DNA of 64,000 bases, taken from assembly GCA_900465915.1 (NCBI GenBank), contig UBKJ01000005.1, positions 124,001-188,000 of the forward strand. Direction: 5' to 3'. The position numbers were made by a program, and so were the translations under genes. The notes under the pieces were generated by a model. It did not search any database. It saw only the letters and a program-made list of their open reading frames with translations, and had not been told where the DNA came from. Source of the stretch: Hyphomicrobiales bacterium. GTDB lineage: Bacteria; Pseudomonadota; Alphaproteobacteria; Rhizobiales; Rhizobiaceae. Below are positions 16,818 through 25,207 of this stretch, piece after piece. Positions within the stretch are counted from its first letter, which is position 1. Each line of letters starts with the position of its first letter.

Positions 16818-18149
16818 ATGAAACGAAGGGAATTCATCACGTTAGCGGCGGCGCTCGCCGCCTCGGCCTGGTGCTCCAGCGCCCTGGCGATCGACTGGAA
16901 AGGGCAGTCCGGCCAGGAAATCACGGTCCTGCTCAGCGAGCATCCGTGGACGGCCGAGCTGCGCAAGCATGTCGGGGAGTTCGAGGCGCAGACCGGCGTC
17001 AAGGTCAAGATCGACGCCTTCGCCGAGGACCTTTACACCGATCGCATGAATCTCGCCGTCCGCTCGACCGAGTCCGTCGCCGACGTCTATATGGTGCAGA
17101 TGGATTCGGCGCTTTACGCGCAATGGGAGGCCGGCGTCGTCGAGCCGCTGACGCCCTATCTCGAAGACCCCGCCAAGACCGATGCCGATTACGATCTCGC
17201 CGACTACCCGGAAAGCTTCCGCGCCGGCGCGTCGTTCCCGGTCGGCGGGCCAAATCCGCAGCTCTATGCGATCCCCATCTCCTTCGAGGCCTATACGCTC
17301 TTCTACAACAAGGACCTGGTCGAGAAATATCTCGGCGGCAAGGTGCCGGCGACCATGGACGCGCTGATCGCGGCCGCCAACGACATCAGCGCCAAGGGCG
17401 GCGGCAAGATTTTCGGCGCGTCGATGCGCGGCAAGCGCTCGGCCGAGCTGGTCGACACGATGACGGGGATCGTCCTCGACGCCTGGGGCGCCGAGCCGGC
17501 GGCGCTTCCCTACAATATCTGGTTCGACGGCGACTGGTCGAAGCCGCGCTTCGACGATCCGCGCATCGCCAAGGGCCTCTCCTATTACGCCGGCCTGCTG
17601 AAGGCCGGTCCGCCGAGCGCGCTTTCCTATGGCTGGGAGGATGCGAGCCGCTTCTTCTCGCAGGGCAACGCGGCCTTCTTCGTCGACGCCTCGGTCTTCG
17701 GCCCGGGCTTCGAGGACCCCAAGACTTCCGCCATCGCCGGCAAGGTCGGCTATGCGCCGCTGCCGCCCTCGACGGGCGACGTCGGCTATAGCGGCCACTG
17801 GTCCTGGGGCGTTTCGATCGCCAAGAACTCGAAGAAGAAGGACGCCGCCTGGCTCTTCGTGCAATGGGCGACCAACAGGAAGATGACGGCGGAGCTGGGG
17901 GTGGCCACCGGCGGCGCGCCGCGCGACTCCTCCTGGGCCGACGCCGGCTACGTCAAGGCGCTCGATCCCGGCTACGTCGCCGCGGTGAAAACCCAGATGA
18001 AGCACACCCGCCCCACCTCGGTCTTCCGCCAGGGCTGGAACGACGTCGTGCTGATGATCGTCGACGCGATCCACCAGATCTACCAGGGCGCTTCCCCCAA
18101 GGACGCCGTGGCGGAGCTGCAGGAGAACGTGAAGAACACGCTCGAATAG
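16818..18149 (+). CDS. Carbohydrate ABC transporter, periplasmic binding protein (family 1)
   Basis: 443 aa with a signal peptide (MKRREFITLAAALAASAWCSSALA). It has the family-1 features: VLLSEHPWTAELRKHV near the N-terminus, a VYMVQMDSA segment, LYAIPISFEAYTLFYNKDLVEKY and a GYSGHWSWGVSI strand. It binds a sugar or polyol and delivers it to the following MalF/MalG-type permeases. It is the first gene of the ABC operon and is followed by a GC-rich hairpin, the common device for keeping binding-protein mRNA above permease mRNA. It is likely under operator copy B. Confidence 0.9.
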   Translation: MKRREFITLAAALAASAWCSSALAIDWKGQSGQEITVLLSEHPWTAELRKHVGEFEAQTGVKVKIDAFAEDLYTDRMNLAVRSTESVADVYMVQMDSALYAQWEAGVVEPLTPYLEDPAKTDADYDLADYPESFRAGASFPVGGPNPQLYAIPISFEAYTLFYNKDLVEKYLGGKVPATMDALIAAANDISAKGGGKIFGASMRGKRSAELVDTMTGIVLDAWGAEPAALPYNIWFDGDWSKPRFDDPRIAKGLSYYAGLLKAGPPSALSYGWEDASRFFSQGNAAFFVDASVFGPGFEDPKTSAIAGKVGYAPLPPSTGDVGYSGHWSWGVSIAKNSKKKDAAWLFVQWATNRKMTAELGVATGGAPRDSSWADAGYVKALDPGYVAAVKTQMKHTRPTSVFRQGWNDVVLMIVDAIHQIYQGASPKDAVAELQENVKNTLE

Positions 18150-18158
18150 GCCGGCTTC

Positions 18159-18183
18159 GCGGGGCCGGCGCGACCGGCCCCGC
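18159..18183 (+). terminator. Intercistronic hairpin after the binding-protein gene
   Basis: The arms GCGGGGCCGG and CCGGCCCCGC form a perfect 10-bp stem with a 5-base loop and no T-run. It probably stabilises the upstream message or partly attenuates read-through into the permease genes. Confidence 0.6.
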
Positions 18184-18206
18184 ATCTTCCGAAAGCAGGA
18201 TCGACC

Positions 18207-19070
18207 ATGCGCCGAGAAAAACATATCCGTTGGCTGATCGCGCCGGCCCTCGCGCTGCTGGCCGCGGGCACGCTCTATCCCATCGTCTACGCCGGCTATC
18301 TCTCGCTGCTCCAGTGGAACTGGGGCTCGGAGGCCAAGTTCGTCGGGCTGCGCAATTTCACGCGCATCCTGTCGGGCGCGGCCTTTCCGAAGGCCTTGTT
18401 CAACACCTTCTATTTCGCCGTCTTCGCGGTGGTCATCGAGACGCTCCTCGGCCTCGGCCTGGCGCTCGCCATCAACCGCATCCGCATCGGCGCCGGCCTG
18501 ATCCGCACGCTGATGATCCTGCCGCTGATGGTGTCGGGCATCGCCGTGTCGCTGATCTGGAAGGTCATGCTCGATCCCACGCTGGGCGTCGTCAATTACC
18601 TCCTGTCGCTCGTCGGCGTCGCCGGCCCCGCCTGGCTCGGTACGGTATCCACCGCCATGCCCTCGATCATCATGATCGACACCTGGTGGCAGACGGCCTT
18701 CACCTTCATCATCCTCTCCTCCGCCCTGAAGAGCCTGCCGGCCGAACCTTTCGAGGCCGCGCGGCTGGAGGGGGCGACGCCGTTCCAGACCTTCCGTTAC
18801 GTCACCCTGCCGATGCTGAAGCCGGTGCTGATCACCGTCGTCATCTTCCGCACCATCGACACGCTGAAGGTCTTCGACATCATCTTCGGCACAACCGGCG
18901 GCGGGCCGCTGCGGGCCACGGAAAGCGTGCAGACGCTCGCCTACCAGACCGCCTTCAAATCTTACAGGTTCGGGGAATCCGCGGCCATCGCCGTCGTCTT
19001 CTCCCTCATCATCCTGGCGCTTTGCGTCGTTTACCTGATGATCGACACCGACGATGGAGAAAAGGCATGA
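18207..19070 (+). CDS. Carbohydrate ABC transporter permease (MalF/UgpA type)
   Basis: 287 aa, six membrane helices. The EAA loop reads EPFEAARLEGATPFQTFRYVTLPML, the contact site for the ATPase. The N-terminal helix is LIAPALALLAAGTLYPIVYAGYLSL. It pairs with the second permease, whose ATG overlaps its stop (ATGA). It shares its operon with the family-1 binding protein and a MalK-type ATPase. Confidence 0.92.
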   Translation: MRREKHIRWLIAPALALLAAGTLYPIVYAGYLSLLQWNWGSEAKFVGLRNFTRILSGAAFPKALFNTFYFAVFAVVIETLLGLGLALAINRIRIGAGLIRTLMILPLMVSGIAVSLIWKVMLDPTLGVVNYLLSLVGVAGPAWLGTVSTAMPSIIMIDTWWQTAFTFIILSSALKSLPAEPFEAARLEGATPFQTFRYVTLPMLKPVLITVVIFRTIDTLKVFDIIFGTTGGGPLRATESVQTLAYQTAFKSYRFGESAAIAVVFSLIILALCVVYLMIDTDDGEKA

Positions 19071-19894
19071 GCGCTTCCGTTTCCGCCCGCCGCGCCATAT
19101 GGCCCTATGCGGTCGCCATGCTGGCGGTCGCCGTGTCGCTGTTTCCGATCTTCTGGATCCTCACCATCGCGCTCAAGACGCGGGTCGACGCCTTCGCCAT
19201 GCCGCCGGTCTGGTTCTTCACGCCGGTCTGGGAGAATTTCGGCAAGGCCTGGTCCTCGACGGGCTTTTCCGGCGCCTTCTTCAACAGCCTCTTTGTCTGC
19301 GCCATCGGCAACGTGCTGGCGCTCGCCGTCGGCATTCCCGCCGCCTATTACCTCAACCGGAAGCACGCGCCGGGGCGGCGCACGATCCTGATCTGGCTGC
19401 TGATCTCCTACATGCTGCCGGAATTCCTGTTCATCGTGCCGATGTACGTGCTCTTCCAGGCGATCGGGCTCTACGACACGGTGATCGGGCTCGCCCTGGT
19501 CTATCAGGTCTTCACGCTGCCCTTCACGATCTGGCTGCTGCGCGCCTTCTTCGCCGATATTCCCGAGGCGCTGGCCGAGGCGGCGCGGCTGGAGGGCGCG
19601 AGCACGTTTCGCATCGTCTGGACGATCTACGCGCCGATCGCCGCCCCCGGCATCGCCGCCACCGTCATCCTCAACTCCATCAAGATGTGGAACGAGCTGA
19701 CCATCGCCCTCGCCTTGACCTTCGAGAAGGCGCAGACCGTGACGCTCGCCGTCGCCGGCTTCCGCGGCTACGCCTCCATCGACTGGGGCGCGATGTCGGC
19801 CGCCTCCATCATCATCATCCTGCCCATGGCCCTGTTCGCCATCCTGGCGCAACGGCGCATCGTGCAGGGCCTCAGCCTCGGCGCGGTGAAGTAA
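19067..19894 (+). CDS. Carbohydrate ABC transporter permease (MalG/UgpE type)
   Basis: 275 aa, translationally coupled to the preceding permease by a 4-base ATGA overlap at 19067-19070. Six membrane helices; the EAA loop is EALAEAARLEGASTFRIVWTIYAPIAAPG. The C-terminal ending RIVQGLSLGAVK is typical of the second inner-membrane component of sugar importers. It completes the heterodimeric channel. Confidence 0.92.
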   Translation: MSASVSARRAIWPYAVAMLAVAVSLFPIFWILTIALKTRVDAFAMPPVWFFTPVWENFGKAWSSTGFSGAFFNSLFVCAIGNVLALAVGIPAAYYLNRKHAPGRRTILIWLLISYMLPEFLFIVPMYVLFQAIGLYDTVIGLALVYQVFTLPFTIWLLRAFFADIPEALAEAARLEGASTFRIVWTIYAPIAAPGIAATVILNSIKMWNELTIALALTFEKAQTVTLAVAGFRGYASIDWGAMSAASIIIILPMALFAILAQRRIVQGLSLGAVK

Positions 19895-19921
19895 GCCCCC
19901 GATCAATCAAGGAAAAAAGCC

Positions 19922-20992
19922 ATGTCCGCCGTTTCCCTTCAGGGCGTCGATATCTCCTACGGCTCGGTCGACGTCGTCCGCAATCTCGATCTCGACGTCA
20001 AGGCGGGCGAGTTCGTCGTCTTCGTCGGCCCGTCCGGCTGCGGCAAGTCGACGACGCTGCGCCTGATCGCCGGGCTGGAGGAGGGCCGCTCGGGCCGGGT
20101 CTCCATCGGCGGCCGCGTCGTCAACGACGTCGATCCGGCCAGGCGCGACGTGGCCATGGTGTTCCAGAACTACGCGCTCTTTCCGCATATGTCGGTGGCC
20201 GACAACATCTCCTTCGGCATGCGGCTGCGCGGCGAGGCGAAGGAGAAGATCGCGGCGAGCGTCGCCGACGTGGCGCGCATGGTCGGCCTGCAGGACCACC
20301 TGCACAAGCGGCCGGGCGCGCTTTCCGGCGGCCAGCGGCAGCGCGTGGCGCTGGCCCGCGCCATCGTGCGCAAGCCGGCGGTCTTCCTGTTCGACGAGCC
20401 GCTCTCCAATCTCGACGCCGAGTTCCGCGCCGCCATGCGCTATGAGCTCAGCAAGCTCCATCGCGAGCTCGGCTCGACCATGATCTACGTCACCCACGAC
20501 CAGATCGAGGCGATGACCATGGGCGACCGCATCGCCGTGCTGGCGCCCCTGAAACAGGCCGGCCGCTCCAATCTCATGCAGTTCGGCACGCCTGAGGAGG
20601 TCTATCACCGTCCCGCCAATCTTTTCGTCGCCAAGTTCATCGGCTCGCCGCCGATGAATTTTTTCGAGGGCCGGGCCGAGGACGACGGCGTCCGTGTCGG
20701 CGCCCTGAAGCTGCCGGGCGCGGAGCATCTTCCGGCGTCGCTGATGGTCGGCATCCGCCCCGAGCATGTCCGCCTCGGCGCGGGCGAGGGGCCGTCCATC
20801 GCCGGGACGGTCGAGGGCGTGGAAAATCTCGGGCACGAAAAGCTCTGGTTCCTCGCCACCGCCGAGGGCCGCATCGTCGCGCGCACCGCGGACGGCGCCG
20901 CCTATGCGGTCGGGGAGACCGTCGGCGTGCATTTCGAGACGGAAAAGCTGCATCTCTTCGACCGCGCGACGGGCGAAAGGGTGGATATCTAG
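19922..20992 (+). CDS. Carbohydrate ABC transporter ATPase (MalK/UgpC type)
   Basis: 356 aa. Walker A GPSGCGKST, Q-loop VFQNYALFPHM, signature LSGGQRQRVALARA, Walker B FLFDEPLSNLD and switch His in VTHDQIEAMT. A C-terminal TOBE/OB regulatory region (about residues 240-356, with MVGIRPEHVRLG) marks the MalK/UgpC class. AAGGAAAAAAG lies just upstream of the start. It powers the two permeases before it; the operon is complete as binding protein, two permeases and ATPase. Confidence 0.94.
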   Translation: MSAVSLQGVDISYGSVDVVRNLDLDVKAGEFVVFVGPSGCGKSTTLRLIAGLEEGRSGRVSIGGRVVNDVDPARRDVAMVFQNYALFPHMSVADNISFGMRLRGEAKEKIAASVADVARMVGLQDHLHKRPGALSGGQRQRVALARAIVRKPAVFLFDEPLSNLDAEFRAAMRYELSKLHRELGSTMIYVTHDQIEAMTMGDRIAVLAPLKQAGRSNLMQFGTPEEVYHRPANLFVAKFIGSPPMNFFEGRAEDDGVRVGALKLPGAEHLPASLMVGIRPEHVRLGAGEGPSIAGTVEGVENLGHEKLWFLATAEGRIVARTADGAAYAVGETVGVHFETEKLHLFDRATGERVDI

Positions 20993-21005
20993 GGGCGGCG
21001 CGCCC

Positions 21006-22316
21006 TCACCACCCGGCGAATTGCGTCATGGCGGCGTCGGGGACGGTGTGGAAATCGGTAAGCGCCCGGTCGAGGATATCGAGCGCCGCGCGGATTTCGT
21101 CTTCCGTGACGGTCAGCGGCGGCGTCATTTCCAGGACGTTCCCGTTCATGCCGACATAATAGAGCACGAGGCCCAGCTCATAGGCGCGGTAGATCAGCCT
21201 GGCCGTCTCGGCGCGGGCGGGTTCGCGGCTCAGCCGGTCGCGTACGAGCTCGACGCCGCAGGCGAGGCCGCGGCCGCGGATGTCGCCGATCAACATATGG
21301 CGCTCGGCGAGCCTGGCCAAGCCGTCGCGCAGCAGCGCGCCCTTGCGTTCGGCCGCCTCGGCGAGGCCTTCCTCGTAGATCGTCTCCAGCACGGCGAGGC
21401 CGGCGGCGGCGGAGATCGGGTTGCCGTGCAGGGTCTGCATGGCGAAGCTCGCCGCGCAGTCGAGGATTTCGGCCGGCGCGATCACCGCCGAGAGCGGCAG
21501 GCCGCCGCCGAGGCCCTTGCCGAGCACGAGAATGTCGGGAACGAAGCCCTCATGCTCGAAGCAATGCAGGCGGCCGCTGCGGGCGAGGCCGACCTTCACC
21601 TCGTCGCAGACGACGAGAACGCCATGTGCGCGGCAGATAGCGGCGAATTTGCGCAAAAAACCGTCGGGCGGGACGATCAGCCCGCCATCCGACTGGATCG
21701 GCTCGACGAAGGCCGCCGCGACCGATCCCGCCGGGACGGCGGCGAGCCGTTCCTCGAGCAGGGCGAGGACGGCGTCGCCGGTCGGGTCGTCGCGATAGGG
21801 CCGGTAGGGATCGGGATAGGGGAGCAGGATCAGCCCTTCCGCCTTGGCGGCGCCGGCCTGCACGCTGTGGCCGGAAAAGGCCATCGAGCCGACCGTGCAG
21901 CCGTGATAGGCGCCGACGAAGGCGATCACGCCCGAGCGGCCGGTCGCTTTGACGATCGCGCGATAGGCGGCCTCGTTGGCGTCCGAGCCGGAATGGCCGA
22001 ACCAGACCTTGTGCGTTCTGGCGCCCGGAAAGCGGGCGAGCAGCTTTTCGGCCAGCGCCACGGCCGGCGTGTTGGAGGCCGAAAGAATGCTCGCGCCCGC
22101 CGGATCGGCGACGGCGGCGGAAACCGCCTTGACGATGGCCGGATGGCCGTAGCCGAGGCTCGCCGCGCCCCAGGCGCCGGAGAGGTCGATCAATTCGCGC
22201 CCGCTTTCCTCGATGAGGCGCGCGCCCTTGCCGCCCTTGACCGCGAGCGGGAAGAAGCGAAGCTTCTGCAGGTCGCCGATGGCGGCGGCGTCGCGGTCGT
22301 AGAGCGTCTGCGTCAT
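21006..22316 (-). CDS. Class III PLP-dependent aminotransferase
   Basis: 436 aa from ATG 22316, which overlaps the stop of the upstream amidohydrolase gene by 4 bases. It has the class III pattern: GYGHPAIVKAV near the N-terminus, VWFGHSGSDANEAAYR, VVCDEVKVGLARSGR, and the PLP lysine in VLGKGLGGGLPLSAV. It resembles 4-aminobutyrate, 2,2-dialkylglycine and other omega-amine aminotransferases; the substrate is not readable. It is the last gene of a minus-strand nitrogen operon and is convergent with the ABC ATPase gene (13-base gap). It probably removes or transfers the amine of the compound imported by the Liv-type system. Confidence 0.9.
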   Translation of the reverse strand: MTQTLYDRDAAAIGDLQKLRFFPLAVKGGKGARLIEESGRELIDLSGAWGAASLGYGHPAIVKAVSAAVADPAGASILSASNTPAVALAEKLLARFPGARTHKVWFGHSGSDANEAAYRAIVKATGRSGVIAFVGAYHGCTVGSMAFSGHSVQAGAAKAEGLILLPYPDPYRPYRDDPTGDAVLALLEERLAAVPAGSVAAAFVEPIQSDGGLIVPPDGFLRKFAAICRAHGVLVVCDEVKVGLARSGRLHCFEHEGFVPDILVLGKGLGGGLPLSAVIAPAEILDCAASFAMQTLHGNPISAAAGLAVLETIYEEGLAEAAERKGALLRDGLARLAERHMLIGDIRGRGLACGVELVRDRLSREPARAETARLIYRAYELGLVLYYVGMNGNVLEMTPPLTVTEDEIRAALDILDRALTDFHTVPDAAMTQFAGW

Positions 22317-23134
22317 CGGGCTTGCTCCTCCAGCGCTCCGGCGAGGCAGCGGGTGAGGCGCTCGCCCCATTCGCTTACGCCCGAAAGCGTGTCGATCAGG
22401 TCGTGCCGCACCTCGATGAGCGCGCCGGCGAGGCCGCGCGCGTCGGCATGGACGGGCACGGTATAGTCCTCGTCGGGATGGATGTTGTAGGGCTGGTTGT
22501 CGCCGACGGTGAGGCCGGCGTCGGCCTGCAATGCGCGGATCAGCGTTCGGCCGAAGTCGGTCGCCTTTCCGTAGAGGACGCCGGCGTGCCACGGCCGCTG
22601 CCGGCCGAAATAGACCGGCGTGAAGGAATGGACGCCGACGACGATGGGCCGCTTCCCCTCCGCCTGCAAGCGGTCGAGCCGGCGCGCGACGGCCTCGGCG
22701 AAGGGGGTGAACAGCGTTTCGACGCGCTGTCGCCTTTCGGCCTCGGTCAGGTTCAGGTTGCCGGGGATTTCCGTCGTCTCGCTGATTTCGGGGATCGCCG
22801 AGGGCGCGTGCAGCGGCCGGTTGCAGTCGATGACGAGGCGGGAATAATTGGCCATGAACAGCGGCGCGTCGAGTGCGCGGCTCAGATGCTGCGACAGCGC
22901 GCTGACGCCGATGTCCCAGGCGATGTGGCGGCGGCGCTCGGCCTCGGGCAGGCCAAGATCGCCGAGCGCGCGCGGGATGCGGTTGGAGGCGTGCTCGCAG
23001 AGAAGCAGATAGGGCGAAGACCCGTCCGGATTGATCACGGTGTAGGGCGGCGGCTCGTCGATGGCGAGCAGCGGCTGGCCGGGATCGGGCCGTGCGGGCG
23101 TATCGGGCCGCGGGATGACCTTGGTCGACGTCAT
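22313..23134 (-). CDS. N-formylglutamate amidohydrolase family protein
   Basis: 273 aa from ATG 23134 with GGGGCG upstream. FGase features: LLCEHASNRIP, the RHIAWDIGVSALS helix, VIDCNRPLHAPSAIPEIS, VGVHSFTPVYFG and the C-terminal LIEVRHDLI segment. The family hydrolyses N-formyl-L-glutamate in histidine breakdown, but many members sit in other amide-degrading loci. No hut genes are nearby. The pairing with a glutamine-synthetase-like ligase suggests action on a glutamyl or formyl amide intermediate of this pathway. Confidence 0.88.
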   Translation of the reverse strand: MTSTKVIPRPDTPARPDPGQPLLAIDEPPPYTVINPDGSSPYLLLCEHASNRIPRALGDLGLPEAERRRHIAWDIGVSALSQHLSRALDAPLFMANYSRLVIDCNRPLHAPSAIPEISETTEIPGNLNLTEAERRQRVETLFTPFAEAVARRLDRLQAEGKRPIVVGVHSFTPVYFGRQRPWHAGVLYGKATDFGRTLIRALQADAGLTVGDNQPYNIHPDEDYTVPVHADARGLAGALIEVRHDLIDTLSGVSEWGERLTRCLAGALEEQAR

Positions 23135-23148
23135 GATCGCCCCGCCGC

Positions 23149-24495
23149 TCAATAGACGGCCGCGTAGCGCGCGCAGAGTTCTTCGGGCGTGAGCGCCTCG
23201 ACGATCTCGATCTCCTTGCGCTTCATGGCGAAATAGCAGTCGAGGAAATCCTGCGCGAACCAGCCGGTCACCACCTTGTCGGCGGCGAGCGTGTCCAGCG
23301 CCTCGGAAAGGCTCGCCGGCAGGCGGCGGATGCCGAGGTTCTCCTGCTCCGCCGGCGAAAAATCGGACGGATCGGCGTTGATCAGCGGCGGCTGCTCCAG
23401 CCCGGCGCGGACGCCTTCGAGCCCGGCGCGCAGCAGTACGGCCAGCGACAGATGCGGGCTCGCGCAGGCGTCGGCGGCGCGATATTCCATGTTGAACTGC
23501 CTGGCGGGATTGCTTCCGGGCAGGTCCAGCGTCGGACAGATGCGCAGCGTCGCCTCGCGGTTCTTTTCGCCCAGGCACGTATAGGCCGCGCTCCAGTGAT
23601 GTGGCACCAGCCGCATGTAGGACAGCGCCGAGGGCGCGGTGAAGGCGACCAGCGCCGGCAGATGCCTGATCACGCCGGCGGCGAAAGAGCCCGCGACCTT
23701 GGACAGCCGGCCGGGGCGCGACGCGTCGAAGGTGGCGGGATTACCGTCGAGGTCGGTGAAGCTCACATGCAGGTGCACGCCGTTGCCGACGCCGTTCGGA
23801 TCGGTCTTGGGCGCGAAGCTGGCGTTCCAGCCGAAAAGGGCCGCCACTTCCTTGACGACGGCGCGGATCGTCGCGCCGCGGTCGGCGGCGACGAGCGCCG
23901 GGGCCGGGCGGCAGGTGACCTCGAACTGGTCCTTGCCATATTCGGGCAGGAACATTTCCGGCTCCGCGCCGGCCTCCTTCAGCGCCGTCATCAGCAGCGA
24001 GCCGAAGGGCTCGGCGCGGCGCTGGGCGCGCAGGCCGAAGGCGGGGGCGGCGGGCCAGTCGGCGCCGAGGATCTGGAATTCCTGCTCGACGGCGGCGACG
24101 ACCCTGAGCCCGGCCTCCTTCTCGAAATCGGCGAGCGCGGCCTTGAGGAAGCTGCGCACGCAGCAATTCCACGGCTCGCCCTTCAGGTCGGTGATGTCGG
24201 AATGGTAGAAATGCAGCGGCGTCTCGCCCGGCAGGCAGGTGACGCGCGTCTTGCTGGCCGGGTCCGCCATCAGGCGCAGGTCGCCGGCCGAGCCCCAGGG
24301 GTTGGGATCGGCGATGAGGTCGAAGGGCGTCAGCGCCAGGTTGGCCGGCACCCAGCCGACGCCCTTGCGCAGATAGTCGTCGATCTCGGAGGCGGCGAAG
24401 CTGCGGCCGCGCGTGACGCCGGCGATGTCGGTGGTGACGAAGGTCGCCAGTTCCGTGAGGCCGGAGAGCGTCTCGCCGTTGCTGCTGTCGTTCAT
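23149..24495 (-). CDS. Glutamine-synthetase-like ligase (gamma-glutamyl-amine/PuuA type)
   Basis: 448 aa, with GGGAAG before the ATG. It has GS catalytic-domain motifs: VVAAVEQEFQIL (metal Glu), YGKDQFEVTCRPAP, GNGVHLHVSF (ATP/His region), SYMRLVPHHWSAAY and EYRAADACASPHL. It lacks the adenylylation Tyr region of GlnA-I, and the length fits GlnT/PuuA-like enzymes that join glutamate to an amine using ATP. It lies 14 bases before the FGase gene and downstream of the isochorismatase-family gene in an apparent four-gene operon. It is more likely catabolic than ammonia-assimilating. Confidence 0.87.
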   Translation of the reverse strand: MNDSSNGETLSGLTELATFVTTDIAGVTRGRSFAASEIDDYLRKGVGWVPANLALTPFDLIADPNPWGSAGDLRLMADPASKTRVTCLPGETPLHFYHSDITDLKGEPWNCCVRSFLKAALADFEKEAGLRVVAAVEQEFQILGADWPAAPAFGLRAQRRAEPFGSLLMTALKEAGAEPEMFLPEYGKDQFEVTCRPAPALVAADRGATIRAVVKEVAALFGWNASFAPKTDPNGVGNGVHLHVSFTDLDGNPATFDASRPGRLSKVAGSFAAGVIRHLPALVAFTAPSALSYMRLVPHHWSAAYTCLGEKNREATLRICPTLDLPGSNPARQFNMEYRAADACASPHLSLAVLLRAGLEGVRAGLEQPPLINADPSDFSPAEQENLGIRRLPASLSEALDTLAADKVVTGWFAQDFLDCYFAMKRKEIEIVEALTPEELCARYAAVY

Positions 24496-24526
24496 GATGT
24501 CTTCCCTTGCAAGCGGTCGGAAACGG

Positions 24527-25183
24527 TCAGGCCGGGCCGAGCCCTTCGAGGCGGCGGACGACGGTGTCGGCGTCGGTGGTCCAGCAATAGCCGGAATAGG
24601 CGCGCAGCGCCGCTTCGTGGCGCTCCGGGCTGTAGGTGGCGCAGGCGTCGTCCACCACGGTCACCAGATAGCCGCGGTCGGCGGCGTCGCGCACGGCCAT
24701 GTCGACGCATTGGTCGGTGATGACGCCCGCGATGATCAGGTAGCGCGTGTTGAGGTTGCGCAGCACGTAATCGATATTGGTCGAGTTGAAGACGCCGGAG
24801 GAGGTTTTTGGCAGCACGATCTCGTTGTCGACCGGCGCGAGCGCGTCGATCACCCGGCCTTCGGGCGAGCCTTTCGGCACATGCATGTCCGAGAGCTTGT
24901 GGTCGAGCGAGCGGTCGCGGCCGTCCAGCGTCAGGCTCTCGATGATCGTGTGCAGCACGTTGCAGCCGGCATTGCGGCCCGCCTCCAGGATGCGGACCTG
25001 GTTGGGGATCACCGTCTCGCGCAGGCGGCGGTGGTAATAGCTGTCCGCGTCCTGCGGATGGGTGGGGTCGAGGTTGGGCTCGCACCAGATGCGCTGCATG
25101 TCGACGAAGAGCAGCGCCGTCATGCCGGGCTCGTAGGCGCTGTCGCGCCGGAGCATGTCCCTTCCGTGTCGAACTTCAATCAT
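24527..25183 (-). CDS. Isochorismatase-family cysteine hydrolase
   Basis: 218 aa starting at ATG 25183 with GGAGG upstream. The catalytic triad is visible: Asp in ALLFVDMQRIW, Lys in VLPKTSSGVFN, and Cys in VITDQCVDMAVRDA, with the non-proline cis-peptide region before it. Members hydrolyse amides such as nicotinamide, N-carbamoyl amino acids, ureidoacrylate or biuret. In this operon it probably releases ammonia or carbamate from the imported compound. It is separated from the RpiR regulator gene by only 24 bases, so the regulator and enzymes may share a transcript. Confidence 0.85.
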   Translation of the reverse strand: MIEVRHGRDMLRRDSAYEPGMTALLFVDMQRIWCEPNLDPTHPQDADSYYHRRLRETVIPNQVRILEAGRNAGCNVLHTIIESLTLDGRDRSLDHKLSDMHVPKGSPEGRVIDALAPVDNEIVLPKTSSGVFNSTNIDYVLRNLNTRYLIIAGVITDQCVDMAVRDAADRGYLVTVVDDACATYSPERHEAALRAYSGYCWTTDADTVVRRLEGLGPA

Positions 25184-25207
25184 GTCGGTCCTCCAATGCG
25201 TGTTCGT

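Noticed and set aside
15158..17791. 877-aa plus-strand open frame over the GMC gene and binding-protein gene
   Set aside because: It runs antisense to GMC and out of frame through the binding-protein gene, both of which have full family motifs.
22313..23134. Histidine-utilisation (hut) assignment for the FGase gene
   Set aside because: No hutH, hutU, hutI or HutC-type neighbour is present; the UTRA regulator nearby belongs to the sugar locus.
23149..24495. Glutamine synthetase of central nitrogen assimilation
   Set aside because: The catabolic neighbourhood, RpiR control and PuuA/GlnT-like length argue against GlnA.
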